Source of the DNA: Zoogloea sp.
GTDB lineage: Bacteria > Pseudomonadota > Gammaproteobacteria > Burkholderiales > Rhodocyclaceae
Length of the DNA stretch: 42,869 bases
NCBI RefSeq assembly: GCF_017302315.1
Contig: NZ_JAFLDT010000031.1
Coordinates: forward strand, 1 to 42,869
Direction: 5' to 3'
The translations under genes and the position numbers were made by a program. Each line of letters begins with the position of its first letter. Position 1 is the first letter of the stretch. Below are positions 25,261 through 37,345 of this stretch, piece by piece. The notes under the pieces are model-generated. The model was given only the letters and a program-made list of their open reading frames with translations, ran no database searches and was not told the origin of the DNA.

Positions 25261-26916
25261 TCAGGTGGCGCGCCGCATGGTGCCACCGCTCTCGGGGGCG
25301 CCACCACCGCGGCTGATGGGGTGGTCGAGGCTGCTGGGCGCGGGAAGCCCGAGCAACCGGTAAAGGGCACGGATGTTGTCCCGGAACAGCTGGTCGAAGG
25401 CGCTTACGGATTCGGAGGCGTTGTAGTCGCCCAACCACCAGAACCAGTCCGAGCTTTCGCATACGGCCAGCAGGGCAACAATCTGCTGGCGTTGGCCCGC
25501 GTCCGCCGCCGCGTTCTCGAGAACCCGGTCGGCACATTGCTTGACCTCGCAGAGCAGCTCCCAGGCGTGGTTCTTGTCGGGGTTGCCGATCCAGGTGGAC
25601 AGGGTGCCGTAGACCCAGCTACCGGCGACCAGGCGGGGCAGGCGCCGCCGTCGGTGCCGATGGCCTTCTTTCGCTTCTGAAAGGGTCAGGGTGCGGATGG
25701 CCGGATTTCGGGCGAGGCTCTCGTAAAGGTCGTTGAAGAAGTACCAGCCGTTGTAGGGGTAGTACTCCCAGGCGTTTTCACCATCAAGGAAGACCGGGAT
25801 GAGCCCTTCCGGAGCGCGCTCATGGAGGGTGATCACTTCGCTCATGAAGTGGGCCGCCGCGTCGCGGCCGTGCCAGCGGGCATACTCAAAACCGATAAGG
25901 TCGGAGAGATGCTCGTTGCGGAAAAACAGGGTCAGGTCGCCGGGAATGTCTTCCGGCGCCTGCCACGGCACGCCCGTGTCGGCGCCAGGACCGGCGGAGT
26001 GCTGAAGCACCCCCTGGCTGCTTGCCGTCCAGGTGAATCCTGCGTCGGCGATCTGGCGCAGAAAGGCCATCGACAGGGCGCCTTCTGCCGGCCACAAGCC
26101 CTTGGGCGTCTGGCCGAAGCGCTGTCGGTGGCTGTGCTGGGCAAGCTGCAAATGGGCCTCGACCCGAGAGCGGCCGCCGGGGTAACCCGGTGCCGCGGGT
26201 AGCTGGCAATCGGGCTGCGCTTCGCGGGCCACGCCGAAATCCAGCAGCAGGGGGGCCAGCGGGTGGTGAGAGGGGGTGCAGCTAAGTTCGATCTGGCCGC
26301 GGTCGGCAAGTGCGCGATAGCGTGGAACGAGTCCGTTAAGTACGGCGCCGATCTCGCTGACCAGGGCCTCGCGGTCGGCCAGCTCGAAGTTGCCTCCCTT
26401 GGCCATCAAGGCTGCGATGGGGCCGGGGCTCCGACGCAGGCTCTCTCCGCTCCAGGCAAGGACATACCAGGTGGCCAGATCGGCGTAATACTGCCCCGAG
26501 AGGTAGGCGAGGCCGTCGGCGTCCTGACTGCGCACGAAGGCAAGCAGGTCACGCAGGCGCCGATAGGGGGCAAACGGCTCCAGCATGGTCGGGGCGTGGC
26601 AGCGGAAGGCCATGTCCAGGAGCCAGTTGCGGTCGGCCGGCTCGAGTTGGTCGGGGTTCGGCCAGGCGAGGATGCGCAGCAGCGGGTCGCGCCACTGACG
26701 GGTGGCGAGCTGGTCGCAGTAGTCCTCGATCTGGGCCAGCAGGACAGGCACGAAGTTGACCGTGCAGCGGATCGCCGGGTGGCGTTCCAGGTGACTGGCC
26801 ATGTCCGGATAGTCCTTGAGCGCGTGGAGCAGGGCCCAGGGCAACGTGAAGTGGCCGGTCTCCGGATGCCGGTAGTCCGGCTGATGCATGTGCCACAGGA
26901 AGGCGAGATCCGCCAC
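25261..26916 (-). CDS. GH57 glycoside hydrolase (alpha-amylase/amylopullulanase type)
   Basis: A 551-residue GH57 enzyme. Its N-terminus FLWHMHQPDYRHPETG carries the family motif HxHQP. The putative nucleophile glutamate is in GLWPAEGALS and the acid/base aspartate in PVFLDGENAWEYYPYNG. The C-terminal helical part includes SWVYGTLSTWIGNPDKNHAWE and ESSDWFWWLGDYN. No signal peptide is seen, so it is cytoplasmic. It lies 18 bp after glgC and 17 bp before the GH57 transferase-like gene. A role in trimming or debranching storage glucan fits the context; the exact linkage cleaved is unknown. Confidence 0.9.
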   Translation of the reverse strand: MADLAFLWHMHQPDYRHPETGHFTLPWALLHALKDYPDMASHLERHPAIRCTVNFVPVLLAQIEDYCDQLATRQWRDPLLRILAWPNPDQLEPADRNWLLDMAFRCHAPTMLEPFAPYRRLRDLLAFVRSQDADGLAYLSGQYYADLATWYVLAWSGESLRRSPGPIAALMAKGGNFELADREALVSEIGAVLNGLVPRYRALADRGQIELSCTPSHHPLAPLLLDFGVAREAQPDCQLPAAPGYPGGRSRVEAHLQLAQHSHRQRFGQTPKGLWPAEGALSMAFLRQIADAGFTWTASSQGVLQHSAGPGADTGVPWQAPEDIPGDLTLFFRNEHLSDLIGFEYARWHGRDAAAHFMSEVITLHERAPEGLIPVFLDGENAWEYYPYNGWYFFNDLYESLARNPAIRTLTLSEAKEGHRHRRRRLPRLVAGSWVYGTLSTWIGNPDKNHAWELLCEVKQCADRVLENAAADAGQRQQIVALLAVCESSDWFWWLGDYNASESVSAFDQLFRDNIRALYRLLGLPAPSSLDHPISRGGGAPESGGTMRRAT

Positions 26917-26934
26917 GGTGCTGATCCCGGAGGC

Positions 26935-28260
26935 TCAGGTGGTTGGGGCCGCTGCGCCCTGGCCGAGCATCTCGGCGGTGACCAGGGTGACACCGCCGGG
27001 CGAGACAAAGAAGCGCTTGCGGTCCTCGTCCGGATCCAGTCCGATGCAGAGCCCTTCCGGTATGCGCACGTTCTTGTCGATCACGCAGCGCCGGATCACC
27101 GCATGCCGGCCGATATCCACGTTGGGCAGGATCACGGAATCCTCGACCCGGGCCCAGCTATGCACATTGACACTCGAGAACAATAGCGAGCGCTTTACCG
27201 TGGCCCCGGAGATGATGCTGCCACCGGAGACCATGGAGTCCACTGCCATGCCGCGCCGATCGTCGTCGTCGAAGACGAACTTGGCAGGGGGGAGCTGCTC
27301 CTGGTAGGTCCAGATCGGCCATTCCCGGTCGTAGAGATTGAGATCGGGGGTGACCTTGGTCATTTCCATGTTGGCTTCCCAGTAGGCGTCGATGGTGCCC
27401 ACGTCACGCCAGTAGGGTTGCTGATGGTCGCTGCCCACGCAGGAGTCGGCAAAGCGGTGGGCGAACACCCGGTAGCGCGGCACGATGTGGGGGATGATGT
27501 CCTTGCCAAAATCCCGGCTCGACCCCCTGGTCAGCGCGTCGCGGCCAAGCTGCTCATAGAGAAAGTCGGCGTTGAAGATATAGACGCCCATGGAGGCCAG
27601 GGCCCGTCCCGGGTTGCCCGGCATGGGGGGCGGACTGGCGGGCTTCTCGACAAAATCGATCACCCGGCCTTCGTCGTCCACATTCATCACCCCGAACTCC
27701 CGTGCCTCGGCAATGGGCACATCAATGCAGGCGACGCTCATGTCAGCGTGATGCCGGGCGTGGAAGGCCAGCATGCGACCGTAATCCATCTTGTAGATGT
27801 GATCGCCGGCGACGATCAGGATGTGGCGCGGGCTGTTGTGGCGGAGAAAGTTGAGATTCTGGTACACGGCGTCGGCGGTGCCCTGGTACCACTGGGTTTC
27901 ATCGATCTGCTGCTGGGCGGGAAGAAGCTGGATGAACTCGCCGAAACGCCCGTCGAGGAAGCTCCAGCCCCGCTGGATGTGACGGATCAGGCTGTGGGCC
28001 TTGTATTGGGTGGCCACCCCGATCTTGCGGATGCCGGAGTTGACGCAGTTGGACAGGGTGAAGTCGATGATGCGGAACTTCCCCGCGAAGGGTACCGCCG
28101 GCTTGGAACGGAAATCGGTAAGCTGCTTGAGACGGCTGCCGCGGCCGCCGGCCAGGATGATGGCGAAGGTATTGCGGGTGAGCTGGCTGATGAAGCGCAG
28201 GTCGGTCTGATCACGCATCTCGCAATACGGCAGATGCGGACAGGTGTTGCTCGGGGCCAC
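26935..28260 (-). CDS. glgC: Glucose-1-phosphate adenylyltransferase
   Basis: A 441-residue enzyme that makes ADP-glucose from ATP and glucose 1-phosphate, the committed step of bacterial glycogen synthesis. The nucleotidyltransferase domain has [36 protein letters not shown] and [13 protein letters not shown]. The C-terminal left-handed beta-helix contains the hexapeptide-like [19 protein letters not shown] and ends HFFV-like [12 protein letters not shown] 28260 has GGGAG 7 bp upstream and is preferred to ATG 28218. It is the first gene of the minus-strand operon and is divergent from glgB, only 55 bp apart, so both likely share a control region. Confidence 0.97.
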   Translation of the reverse strand: MAPSNTCPHLPYCEMRDQTDLRFISQLTRNTFAIILAGGRGSRLKQLTDFRSKPAVPFAGKFRIIDFTLSNCVNSGIRKIGVATQYKAHSLIRHIQRGWSFLDGRFGEFIQLLPAQQQIDETQWYQGTADAVYQNLNFLRHNSPRHILIVAGDHIYKMDYGRMLAFHARHHADMSVACIDVPIAEAREFGVMNVDDEGRVIDFVEKPASPPPMPGNPGRALASMGVYIFNADFLYEQLGRDALTRGSSRDFGKDIIPHIVPRYRVFAHRFADSCVGSDHQQPYWRDVGTIDAYWEANMEMTKVTPDLNLYDREWPIWTYQEQLPPAKFVFDDDDRRGMAVDSMVSGGSIISGATVKRSLLFSSVNVHSWARVEDSVILPNVDIGRHAVIRRCVIDKNVRIPEGLCIGLDPDEDRKRFFVSPGGVTLVTAEMLGQGAAAPTT

Positions 28261-28315
28261 GATTGTTCTCCCTTGCTACTGTTTTGCCGTATGGTACTGC
28301 GCGAAGGGGGCGGAA

Positions 28316-30181
28316 ATGCAGCTATCTGATGCCATGCATCTTTTCAATGAAGGGCGCAACGTGCAATCGTACCGGTTGCTGGGCGCCCATCCGGATGCGA
28401 CCGGTACCGTGTTCCGGGTTTGGGCACCGAATGCCGTGGCGGTGGCGGTGGTGGGCGACTTCAACGGCTGGGACGGGGATGCCGACCCCATGCACAGCCT
28501 GGGTGGCGGCGGCGTGTGGGAAGCACGGGTGGCGTCGGCCCGGCCCGGCAGCCTGTACCGTTTTGAGATCACTTGCCAGAACGGCGGCGGGCGTGTGCGC
28601 AAGAGCGACCCCTATGCCCGCGGTTTCGAGTTGCGTCCTGGCTCCGCCGCCCGCGTGGCAGGCCCATCGCAGCATGTCTGGCGCGATGCCGCATGGATGG
28701 CCCGCAGGGCGGTCTGGGACTGGTTGCATGCACCGGTCAACATCTACGAGCTGCACGCGGGTTCATGGATGCGTCACCCGGATGGCTCACCCTACCGGTG
28801 GCCGGAGTTGGCCGAGCGTCTGATCCCCTATGCCCTGCAGCAGGGCTATACCCATCTGGAGCTGCTGCCCATCACCGAGCACCCCCTTGACGAATCCTGG
28901 GGCTATCAGACCACCGGCTATTTCGCGCCGACCTCCCGCTATGGCTCACCGGACGAGCTGCGCGCCTTCATCGATGCCTGCCACCAGGCTGGGCTGGGGG
29001 TGCTGCTGGATTGGGTTCCGGGGCATTTCCCGCAGGATGACTGGGCCCTGGCCCGCTACGACGGCACCGCGCTCTATGAGCACGCCGACCCGCGTCTGGG
29101 GGTACATGCGGACTGGGGGACGCACATCTTCAACTACGGCCGCCACGAGGTTCGCAGCTTCCTGCTGTCGTCGGCCCACTGGTGGCTGGCGGAGTTCCAT
29201 TTTGACGGCCTGCGCGTGGATGCAGTGGCGTCCATGCTCTATCTAGATTATTCCCGCCGGCCCGGCGAGTGGCTGCCCAACCGTTTTGGCGGGCGCGAGA
29301 ACCTGGAGGCCATCGATTTTCTGCGCGACCTCAACACCCTGGTGCACGGGGAGTTTCCCGGTGCTCTGACTTTGGCGGAGGAGTCCACCGCCTGGCCGCA
29401 GGTCTCGCGGCCGGCCTACACGGGGGGGCTGGGGTTTTCGATGAAGTGGAACATGGGGTGGATGAACGACAGCCTGCGCTATTTCCGGCGTGACCCGGTG
29501 CATCGGCGCTGGCATCACGACGAGCTGACGTTCGGCCAGATGTATGCCTACAGCGAGAACTTCGTCCTGCCCCTGTCCCACGATGAGGTGGTGCATGGCA
29601 AGGGCTCGCTGTTTGGCAAGATGCCCGGCGACGAGTGGCGGCGGCGGGCCCAGTTGCGCCTGCTGCTGGCCTGGCAGGCGTGTACCCCGGGCAAGAAGCT
29701 GATGTTCATGGGCGGCGAGTTCGGCCAGGTCCGGGAGTGGTCCGAAGCCCGCGAGCTGGACTGGTTCCTGTTGGCCGACGCCGGTCACGCTGGCATCCGG
29801 CGCCTCTCCGCCGACCTCAATCACCTCTACCGCGATCTGCCCGCGCTCCACGAGCAGGATTTCGAGCAGGCGGGTTTCGAATGGATAGACTGCCACGACA
29901 GCGAGCATTCGGTGTTGGCCTGGCTGCGTCTGGCCCGGGATGGCCGTTTCGTGGTGGTGCTTGCCAACTTTACCCCTGCGCCCTGCAGCGACTACCGCAT
30001 TGGCGTGCCCCGGGCGGGAATCTACCAGGAGATCCTCAACTCCGATTCAGCCCACTACGGGGGCAGCAATCTGGGTAACGGGGGGCGGCTTGAGGCGGTC
30101 GAGGGGGCCTGGATGAACCGGCCGGCCAGTCTGGTGGCAAACCTGCCGCCCCTGGCCGTGGTGATCCTTCAACCGGCCTGA
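28316..30181 (+). CDS. glgB: 1,4-alpha-glucan branching enzyme (short, lacking N1 module)
   Basis: A 621-residue GH13 enzyme that makes alpha-1,6 branches in glycogen. A CBM48-like N-terminal domain (about 20-110: [32 protein letters not shown]) precedes the GH13 barrel. The catalytic nucleophile aspartate is in [17 protein letters not shown], the acid glutamate in [11 protein letters not shown] and the transition-state aspartate in [12 protein letters not shown]. The E. coli enzyme is 728 residues; the missing about 110 correspond to its extra N1 module, so this is the shorter form. ATG 28316 is preferred; the frame upstream lies in the glgC control region. Its 3' end overlaps convergent glk by 13 bp. 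Confidence 0.97.
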   Translation: MQLSDAMHLFNEGRNVQSYRLLGAHPDATGTVFRVWAPNAVAVAVVGDFNGWDGDADPMHSLGGGGVWEARVASARPGSLYRFEITCQNGGGRVRKSDPYARGFELRPGSAARVAGPSQHVWRDAAWMARRAVWDWLHAPVNIYELHAGSWMRHPDGSPYRWPELAERLIPYALQQGYTHLELLPITEHPLDESWGYQTTGYFAPTSRYGSPDELRAFIDACHQAGLGVLLDWVPGHFPQDDWALARYDGTALYEHADPRLGVHADWGTHIFNYGRHEVRSFLLSSAHWWLAEFHFDGLRVDAVASMLYLDYSRRPGEWLPNRFGGRENLEAIDFLRDLNTLVHGEFPGALTLAEESTAWPQVSRPAYTGGLGFSMKWNMGWMNDSLRYFRRDPVHRRWHHDELTFGQMYAYSENFVLPLSHDEVVHGKGSLFGKMPGDEWRRRAQLRLLLAWQACTPGKKLMFMGGEFGQVREWSEARELDWFLLADAGHAGIRRLSADLNHLYRDLPALHEQDFEQAGFEWIDCHDSEHSVLAWLRLARDGRFVVVLANFTPAPCSDYRIGVPRAGIYQEILNSDSAHYGGSNLGNGGRLEAVEGAWMNRPASLVANLPPLAVVILQPA

Positions 30182-31119
30182 AGGCGGGTTGCCGCCAGGG
30201 CCAGGGCACCGAGCAGACCGAGGCGCTCTTCGGTGACCAGATGGATGGGCGTGGCTTCGGCCAGCGGGCGATGCTCCCGTTTGGCGTTGAAGGCTGTCAC
30301 GAAGGGCGCTGCACCAGCACCGTCAGGGAGCAGCTTGGCGGCCATGCCCCCGGCCAGGTAGACCCCGCCCCGGGCGAGCCACTGCAGGGCCAGGTCGCCG
30401 GCGAAGGCGCCGTAGGCTTCCAGCCACAGGTCAAGGGCCCGGCGTGCCAGTGGGTCGCTGCCGTCCAGGGCTGCGGCGCCCACACCGGCCGGGCTGTCTG
30501 CCCGACCACCCAGGAAGCGGAGGATGCGCACCAGGCCCGGCCCCGACACCACGTCCTCCACGCTGACCCGGCCCGTTTGGGCCAGCAGCGCCTCCGCCAG
30601 TTTCAGTTGTTCCGGCGTCTGGGGCGAGAAGCCCATATGGCCGCCCTCGCCGGGAATCACCTGGCTGCGTTCGCCATTCCAGATAATGCCCGCCACCCCG
30701 AGCCCGGTGCCGGCGCCGAGGATAACCCGGGGCGCCCGGGCCAGTGGCTGGCCGGCCTGCAGCGGTACGATGTGCTGCGGCGCGACCAGGGGCAGGCCAT
30801 GGGCTGCAGCGGCAAAATCATTGACCAGCCCCACATGCCCGATGCCGAAGCGCCTTTCCAGGGCTGACGCGGACAGGTGCCAGGGCAGGTAGGTCAGGTC
30901 CGCCGTCTGCCCGTCGGTAGGCCCGGCGACGCCAAAGCAGGCCGCCGCCGGTATGGGGCCACCCGCCAGGAAGTCGTCCAGCAGGGGGGCGAGTCCTTCA
31001 TGTTCGCAACTGGCGTAGCGCTGCTCGCGCAGGATGGAGATACCTTTGGCGTCGAGAGAGGCCAGGGCCAGCAAGGTTTTGGTGCCGCCGATGTCGCCGC
31101 CGAGCAGCAGGGTATTCAT
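30169..31119 (-). CDS. glk: Glucokinase
   Basis: A 316-residue cytoplasmic kinase converting glucose to glucose 6-phosphate, here probably collecting glucose freed from glycogen turnover. The phosphate-1 motif is [32 protein letters not shown] and [13 protein letters not shown] follow, with [14 protein letters not shown] as the ATP-binding segment and the conserved EGGHMGFSP region. [17 protein letters not shown] is in the C-terminal lobe. ATG 31119 is preceded by GAGGG. The layout matches the E. coli Glk type, not ROK kinases. It is downstream of the tRNA-Leu terminator on the same strand. Confidence 0.95.
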   Translation of the reverse strand: MNTLLLGGDIGGTKTLLALASLDAKGISILREQRYASCEHEGLAPLLDDFLAGGPIPAAACFGVAGPTDGQTADLTYLPWHLSASALERRFGIGHVGLVNDFAAAAHGLPLVAPQHIVPLQAGQPLARAPRVILGAGTGLGVAGIIWNGERSQVIPGEGGHMGFSPQTPEQLKLAEALLAQTGRVSVEDVVSGPGLVRILRFLGGRADSPAGVGAAALDGSDPLARRALDLWLEAYGAFAGDLALQWLARGGVYLAGGMAAKLLPDGAGAAPFVTAFNAKREHRPLAEATPIHLVTEERLGLLGALALAATRLQAG

Positions 31120-31138
31120 TGCGCACCCTCTGAAACGA

Positions 31139-31168
31139 CAAAGCCCCCGGACCAGGGCCGGAGGCTTC
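31139..31168 (-). terminator. Terminator downstream of tRNA-Leu
   Basis: Read on the minus strand, AAGCCTCCGG and CCGGGGGCTT form a 10 bp stem with one mismatch and a 7-base loop, followed by TGTCGTTT. It lies 22 bp after the tRNA-Leu 3' end and ahead of glk. Confidence 0.7.
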
Positions 31169-31189
31169 GACTTGCGATGTCGTGCACGA

Positions 31190-31274
31190 TGGTGCCCGGA
31201 ACGGGACTTGAACCCGTAAGGCTTGCGCCGGCGGATTTTAAGTCCGCTGTGTTTACCAATTTCACCATCCGGGC
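31190..31274 (-). tRNA. tRNA-Leu (anticodon TAA)
   Basis: An 85-nt gene with acceptor arms GCCCGGA/TCCGGGC, a class II long variable arm and anticodon loop CTTAAAA giving TAA. The T-loop GGTTCAAGTCC is seen and the CCA is encoded. It lies 10 bp from the end of minE on the same strand. Confidence 0.95.
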
Positions 31275-31284
31275 GGGGAGGGCT

Positions 31285-31545
31285 TCAGCGCTGGGGCTGT
31301 TCCGGCAGGGTGATGTTGACTTCGAGGATCTCGCAGTTGTCCTGCTTTTCGAGCTGGACCTTGATGTCGTCGGGGCCCACATTGACGTACTTGGAAATCA
31401 CGGCGATCAGCTCGCGCTGCAGTTCCGGAAGGAAGTCCGGTGCCCGGTTGGTGCCCCGCTCGTGGGCGATGATCAGGGACAGGCGCTCCTTGGCAACGGA
31501 GGCGGTCTTCTGCTTGGAGCCGAAGAAATAGGAAAGAAGGGACAT
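31285..31545 (-). CDS. minE: Cell division topological specificity factor MinE
   Basis: An 86-residue protein that stimulates MinD ATPase and drives Min oscillation. The N-terminal amphipathic [20 protein letters not shown] is the membrane- and MinD-binding part. [20 protein letters not shown] and [12 protein letters not shown] form the anti-MinCD helix and dimer strand. It is the last gene of minCDE, one base after minD. Confidence 0.97.
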   Translation of the reverse strand: MSLLSYFFGSKQKTASVAKERLSLIIAHERGTNRAPDFLPELQRELIAVISKYVNVGPDDIKVQLEKQDNCEILEVNITLPEQPQR

Positions 31546-31546
31546 C

Positions 31547-32362
31547 TCACTTGCCTCCGAAGAGGCGCTTCAGCAGGCCGGGCTTTTCGTAGGTGACGAA
31601 TCGCAGGGGCCGATCTTCGTCGAGGAAGCGGGCGATGACGTCCTGATAGGCGGTGGCGACGTCGCTATCCTTCAGGTGGATGGCCGGGGTGCCCTGGTTG
31701 GAGGCCTGGAGCACGTCGTCGGATTCGGGGATGACGCCGATCAGCGGCACGCGCAGCAGCTCCTGGACGTCCTTGTAGGAGAGCATCTCTCCGTCCTCGA
31801 CGCGCTTCGGGGAGTAGCGGGTGACCAGCAGGTGTTCCTTGACCGGCTCGCGGCCTTCCATGGCGCGGCGGCTCTTGCTTTGCAGGATGCCGAGGATGCG
31901 GTCGGAGTCGCGCACGGAGGAGACTTCGGGGTTGGACACGACGATGGCTTCGTCGGCGAAGGTGAGGGCCATCACGGCGCCCCGTTCGATGCCGGCCGGG
32001 GAGTCGCAGATGACGTAGTCGAAGCCCATGTGCCCGAGCTCCTTGAGCACCTTCTCGACGCCTTCTTCGGTCAGCGCGTCCTTGTCGCGGGTCTGGGAGG
32101 CGGGCAGGATGAAGAGGTTTTCGCAGTGCTTGTCCTTGATCAGGGCCTGGTGCAGGTTGGCCTCACCGTTCACCACATTGATCAGGTCGTACACCACGCG
32201 ACGTTCGCAGCCCATGATGAGGTCGAGGTTGCGCAGGCCCACATCGAAGTCGATGACGGCGGTCTTGTAGCCACGCAGGGCCAGACCGGTGGAAATGCTT
32301 GCGCTGGTGGTGGTCTTGCCGACGCCACCCTTGCCGGACGTTACTACGATGACGCGTGCCAC
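31547..32362 (-). CDS. minD: Septum site-determining ATPase MinD
   Basis: A 271-residue membrane-associated ATPase that recruits MinC and MinE. It has the deviant Walker A motif [15 protein letters not shown] at residues 9-23, the [18 protein letters not shown] switch region and [10 protein letters not shown]. The C-terminal amphipathic membrane-targeting helix [11 protein letters not shown] is present. It is 1 bp from minE and 31 bp from minC, the standard minCDE operon. Confidence 0.98.
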   Translation of the reverse strand: MARVIVVTSGKGGVGKTTTSASISTGLALRGYKTAVIDFDVGLRNLDLIMGCERRVVYDLINVVNGEANLHQALIKDKHCENLFILPASQTRDKDALTEEGVEKVLKELGHMGFDYVICDSPAGIERGAVMALTFADEAIVVSNPEVSSVRDSDRILGILQSKSRRAMEGREPVKEHLLVTRYSPKRVEDGEMLSYKDVQELLRVPLIGVIPESDDVLQASNQGTPAIHLKDSDVATAYQDVIARFLDEDRPLRFVTYEKPGLLKRLFGGK

Positions 32363-32393
32363 GATGTCCCCTTAAGTCGTATGAGTCGCCGCT

Positions 32394-33182
32394 TCAGTCG
32401 TTCTGAAGCGGCATGATTTCGAGAGTATGCAGATTGTCGGATCCGCTCAGCCGGACGTGGGCACCGCGCCCCGCGACAGCCTGCGGGATGCCCCGTTCGA
32501 AGGTGCGGTACACCCCGGCAATGGAGACCAGCTCGGGGCCGAAATTGGTGCTGAAGATGCGCGCACCGGTGTCGCCCCGGGCGCCGGCCAGGGCGCGGCC
32601 GCGCAGAGGGCCGTAGCAGTGGATGCAGCCATCGGCGATGACCTCGGAGCCCGGGCTCATGCCGGCCAGCAAGACCAGATCGCCACCCTTGGCATACACC
32701 TGCTGGCCGGAGCGCAGCGGACGTTCGACGACCATGGTGGGCGCTGCCGTGGCTGGCGCTGCAGCCGGCTGGGGTGGCGGAGGTGCTTCGACGGGGGCTG
32801 GGGCTGGGGCCGGTGGCGGGGCCTGGGGCGCGGCGATGGGGCGCTCGGGGGAAATGCCCTCCGGACCGAGAATGGCCAGATTGGCGCGGCGGGCGCCGTC
32901 GTGCAGGTAGTCCGGCAGGTTGCGCACACCAATCGGCTGTACCTGGTAGCGGCGCAGCAGGCTGATGATGGCGGTCCAGTCCACCCGGTCCGGTGTGCTG
33001 ACAAGCTGGGCGAAGTCGAGCACCGCCGGTTCGCCGGCGAAGAAGTCCGGCATGCCGCCGAGCATCATGTGCAGGGCGTCGGCAAGACGCACGGCTTCCG
33101 TTTCACGGAGGTGGGCGGTCATCACCGCCAGGCTGGCGCCTTTGAACTCGATCAGTTTGCCCTGCAGGGAAGCGTCGGCCAT
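32394..33182 (-). CDS. minC: Septum site-determining protein MinC
   Basis: A 262-residue FtsZ inhibitor. The N-terminal FtsZ-inhibiting domain (about 1-105) contains [21 protein letters not shown] long Ala/Pro-rich linker follows at about 120-150 ([20 protein letters not shown]). The C-terminal beta-helical dimer domain has [37 protein letters not shown] and [19 protein letters not shown]. The linker is longer than in E. coli MinC (231 residues) and explains the extra length. ATG 33182 opens the minCDE operon. Confidence 0.97.
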   Translation of the reverse strand: MADASLQGKLIEFKGASLAVMTAHLRETEAVRLADALHMMLGGMPDFFAGEPAVLDFAQLVSTPDRVDWTAIISLLRRYQVQPIGVRNLPDYLHDGARRANLAILGPEGISPERPIAAPQAPPPAPAPAPVEAPPPPQPAAAPATAAPTMVVERPLRSGQQVYAKGGDLVLLAGMSPGSEVIADGCIHCYGPLRGRALAGARGDTGARIFSTNFGPELVSIAGVYRTFERGIPQAVAGRGAHVRLSGSDNLHTLEIMPLQND

Positions 33183-33273
33183 GGATGTCGGGTGGAGGGT
33201 TAGCGGACTTAAACCGGTGAAGTCTACTTTTCAGCGGGGTTTCGGGCAAGTCCGCTCGCCAAATGACTGAAGA

Positions 33274-34143
33274 TCAATGCAGGATGCGGGGTTCGGCGGG
33301 GGGCTCCGCGAACAGGGCGGCCACATCTTCGGCATCGAAGCGGTATTCGTGGTTCGACAGATCGTCGTGAATCAGGATTTCGCCGTGTTCTTCGAGCATG
33401 GCTTCAAGCTCGGGCCGCCCCAGGGAGCGCAACATGTCGCGTACTTTGTCCCAGTCCTGGGGCCAGTCGTGGGTTACTTCGCGGGCATCCAGGAGGCGCA
33501 CGGTTTCCTGGTGGAAGAGACGGATCAGGAGTTCCTCGGCGGGAAGCCCGAGGAGCTCGTCCTCGCGCACCGTGGCGGCCAGGCGGGTGATCCGGTCCCA
33601 GCCGTCCGGATCCTTGCGGTCGGCATCGGGGAGCTTCTGCAGGAACAGGCAGGCTGCGCCGCGGGAAGAGGCTGCGGTGTGCAGGGCTGCGGGTTGCTGC
33701 TCGGACTGGGTGAGGTAGTGCTCGAAGATCTCGGCGACGGAGTTGCCTTCGATCGGTACGAAGCTTTGGTAGGGGTGGCGCAGGCCGGGCATGTCCAGGG
33801 TCAGCAGGAGCTGGCCGTCACCCACCAGGTCGGCGATGCTGACCTTGCCGGCCACCTCGTCACTGGCCTTGGCGTAACCGCGCAGGTTGAGGGCCTCGGT
33901 CACGTCCACCACCAGCAGGCTCACGGGGCCGTGGCCCTGAAGCTGGATGGTGAGGCGGCCTGCCTGCTTCAGGTTGCCGCCGATGACGCTGGCTACCGCG
34001 CTCATGGCGCCGAGCAGGTCGCGCACCGTGGACGGGTAATTGCGCGAGGCCAGCAGGGCTTGCCAGACGTCGTCGAGCCTGACGAAGGCGCCGCGGATGT
34101 CGAGATCTTCAAGCAGAAAGCGCTGGAGGATGGAGGTGCTCAT
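33274..34143 (-). CDS. hslO: Hsp33-family chaperone lacking the redox-switch cysteines
   Basis: A 289-residue Hsp33 homologue. The N-terminal chaperone domain is clearly conserved ([56 protein letters not shown]). Hsp33 is normally controlled by a C-terminal zinc site made of a CxC and a CxxC motif. Here the first region reads [15 protein letters not shown] and the second [16 protein letters not shown], so all four cysteines are replaced. One cysteine remains, near residue 164 (GAACLFLQ). ATG 34143 overlaps the ArsC-like stop in ATGA; the frame is open to 34452, but only as a shadow of the neighbouring gene. It may be a constitutive chaperone or one with a different trigger. Confidence 0.92.
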   Translation of the reverse strand: MSTSILQRFLLEDLDIRGAFVRLDDVWQALLASRNYPSTVRDLLGAMSAVASVIGGNLKQAGRLTIQLQGHGPVSLLVVDVTEALNLRGYAKASDEVAGKVSIADLVGDGQLLLTLDMPGLRHPYQSFVPIEGNSVAEIFEHYLTQSEQQPAALHTAASSRGAACLFLQKLPDADRKDPDGWDRITRLAATVREDELLGLPAEELLIRLFHQETVRLLDAREVTHDWPQDWDKVRDMLRSLGRPELEAMLEEHGEILIHDDLSNHEYRFDAEDVAALFAEPPAEPRILH

Positions 34144-34505
34144 TCGGTCGTCCCTGCCGGGCTGAGAAAGCTGGTGTAAAGGGCGGTGTCGAGGCCGACC
34201 AGCAGTTGCCCGCCATCGGTCTCGATGACCGGCCTGCGGATCAGGCTGGGGAATTCCTGCATCAACGCGACGGCGGCGCTCTGGGTGTCGATGGCCTGGC
34301 GCTCGACCGGCAACTTGCGCCAGGTGGTGCCGCGGGTGTTGATGAGGCTCTTCCAGCCGATGGCCTTGCTCCAGGCATGGAGGCGGGCGGAGTCGATGCC
34401 GGACTTCTTGTAGTCGTGGAACGTGTAGGCCACCGCGTGCTCGTCGAGCCACGCAAAGGCCTTTTTCATGGTGTCGCAGTTCTTGATGCCGTAAATCGTT
34501 GTCAT
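34140..34505 (-). CDS. ArsC/Spx-family (YffB-like) protein
   Basis: A 121-residue thioredoxin-fold protein. It begins [20 protein letters not shown]; the conserved cysteine at about residue 10 follows the GIKNC pattern of YffB-like ArsC homologues, with DYKKSGID after it. The C-terminal [17 protein letters not shown] provides the Arg-Pro pair typical of the family. These proteins are arsenate reductase-like but mostly of unknown substrate. It overlaps hslO by 4 bp, so the two are likely coupled. Upstream, an 8 bp inverted repeat (34519-34541) separates it from tex. Confidence 0.88.
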   Translation of the reverse strand: MTTIYGIKNCDTMKKAFAWLDEHAVAYTFHDYKKSGIDSARLHAWSKAIGWKSLINTRGTTWRKLPVERQAIDTQSAAVALMQEFPSLIRRPVIETDGGQLLVGLDTALYTSFLSPAGTTE

Positions 34506-34594
34506 GGTGCGGAAGCAGCGCGACGCCCCGGGAGGCGTCGCTGGAAAATCATGGGGATGGGGCGGATTTTAGCGGCCTGCAGCAGTGCCCGGGC

Positions 34595-36922
<2,328 letters not shown>

Positions 36923-37105
36923 GGACGGTTGCTGGCGTGGAAAAAGGGCGCATGGTGCAGAAACCCGGCCGCCGCTGCAAGCCCGTCGCCCGACAACTTT
37001 CCGGTAGAATTCGCCGATTATTCGTGCCGTGGGCAGCCCCCACCCGTGCACGCCCCGCCGGCCGTCTGTTTCGACGTGCCCGGCCTCGCAGGAGATACAC
37101 ACCCA

Positions 37106-37345
37106 ATGAACCCCCTATTCGCTACGCTGGCAGCGGTGGCGTTCGGTCTGATGGTGGTCGGAAGCGATGCTTCCGCCGCGCCGCAGCCCGCGCACCCGGC
37201 CAAGGCCGCAAAGCCTGCCGCGTCCAAGCCGGCCCCCAAGCCGGCCACCCAGAAACCCGTTGCCCAGAAGCCTGCCGCCAAGGCAGCGGCCCAGAAGGCC
37301 GCGCCGGCACCCAAGGCCGTTGCTGCCCGCGCGCCGGCCGCCAAA
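37106..37345 (+). CDS. Exported Ala/Lys/Pro-rich protein, N-terminal fragment cut by junction
   Basis: The start is ATG 37106 with GGAGA about 11 bp upstream. Residues 1-24 form a signal peptide ([14 protein letters not shown], cut after ASA). The next 55 residues repeat KPA, KPAP and QKPA units, ending near AARAPAAK, an unfolded cationic stretch typical of exported linkers or histone H1-like tails. After about residue 80 the frame runs into sequence that belongs to other genes: it continues through an unrelated fragment in the wrong frame and stops at 37540. The C-terminal domain, and so the function, is missing. Confidence 0.6.

Noticed and set aside
33274-34452. A 392-codon version of the Hsp33 gene starting at 34452
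   Set aside because: The extra 103 residues are an out-of-frame reading of the ArsC-like gene. The family N-terminus is at ATG 34143.
34519-34541. Inverted repeat GCGACGCC/GGCGTCGC as a terminator for tex
   Set aside because: The stem is good, but no T-run follows in the direction of tex transcription. It may be a leader structure of the ArsC-like gene; evidence is too thin to annotate.
37160-37345. The repetitive KPA/QKPA tract as a CRISPR or tandem DNA repeat
   Set aside because: The repetition is at the amino-acid level with variable codons and no regular spacing, so it is a low-complexity protein segment.
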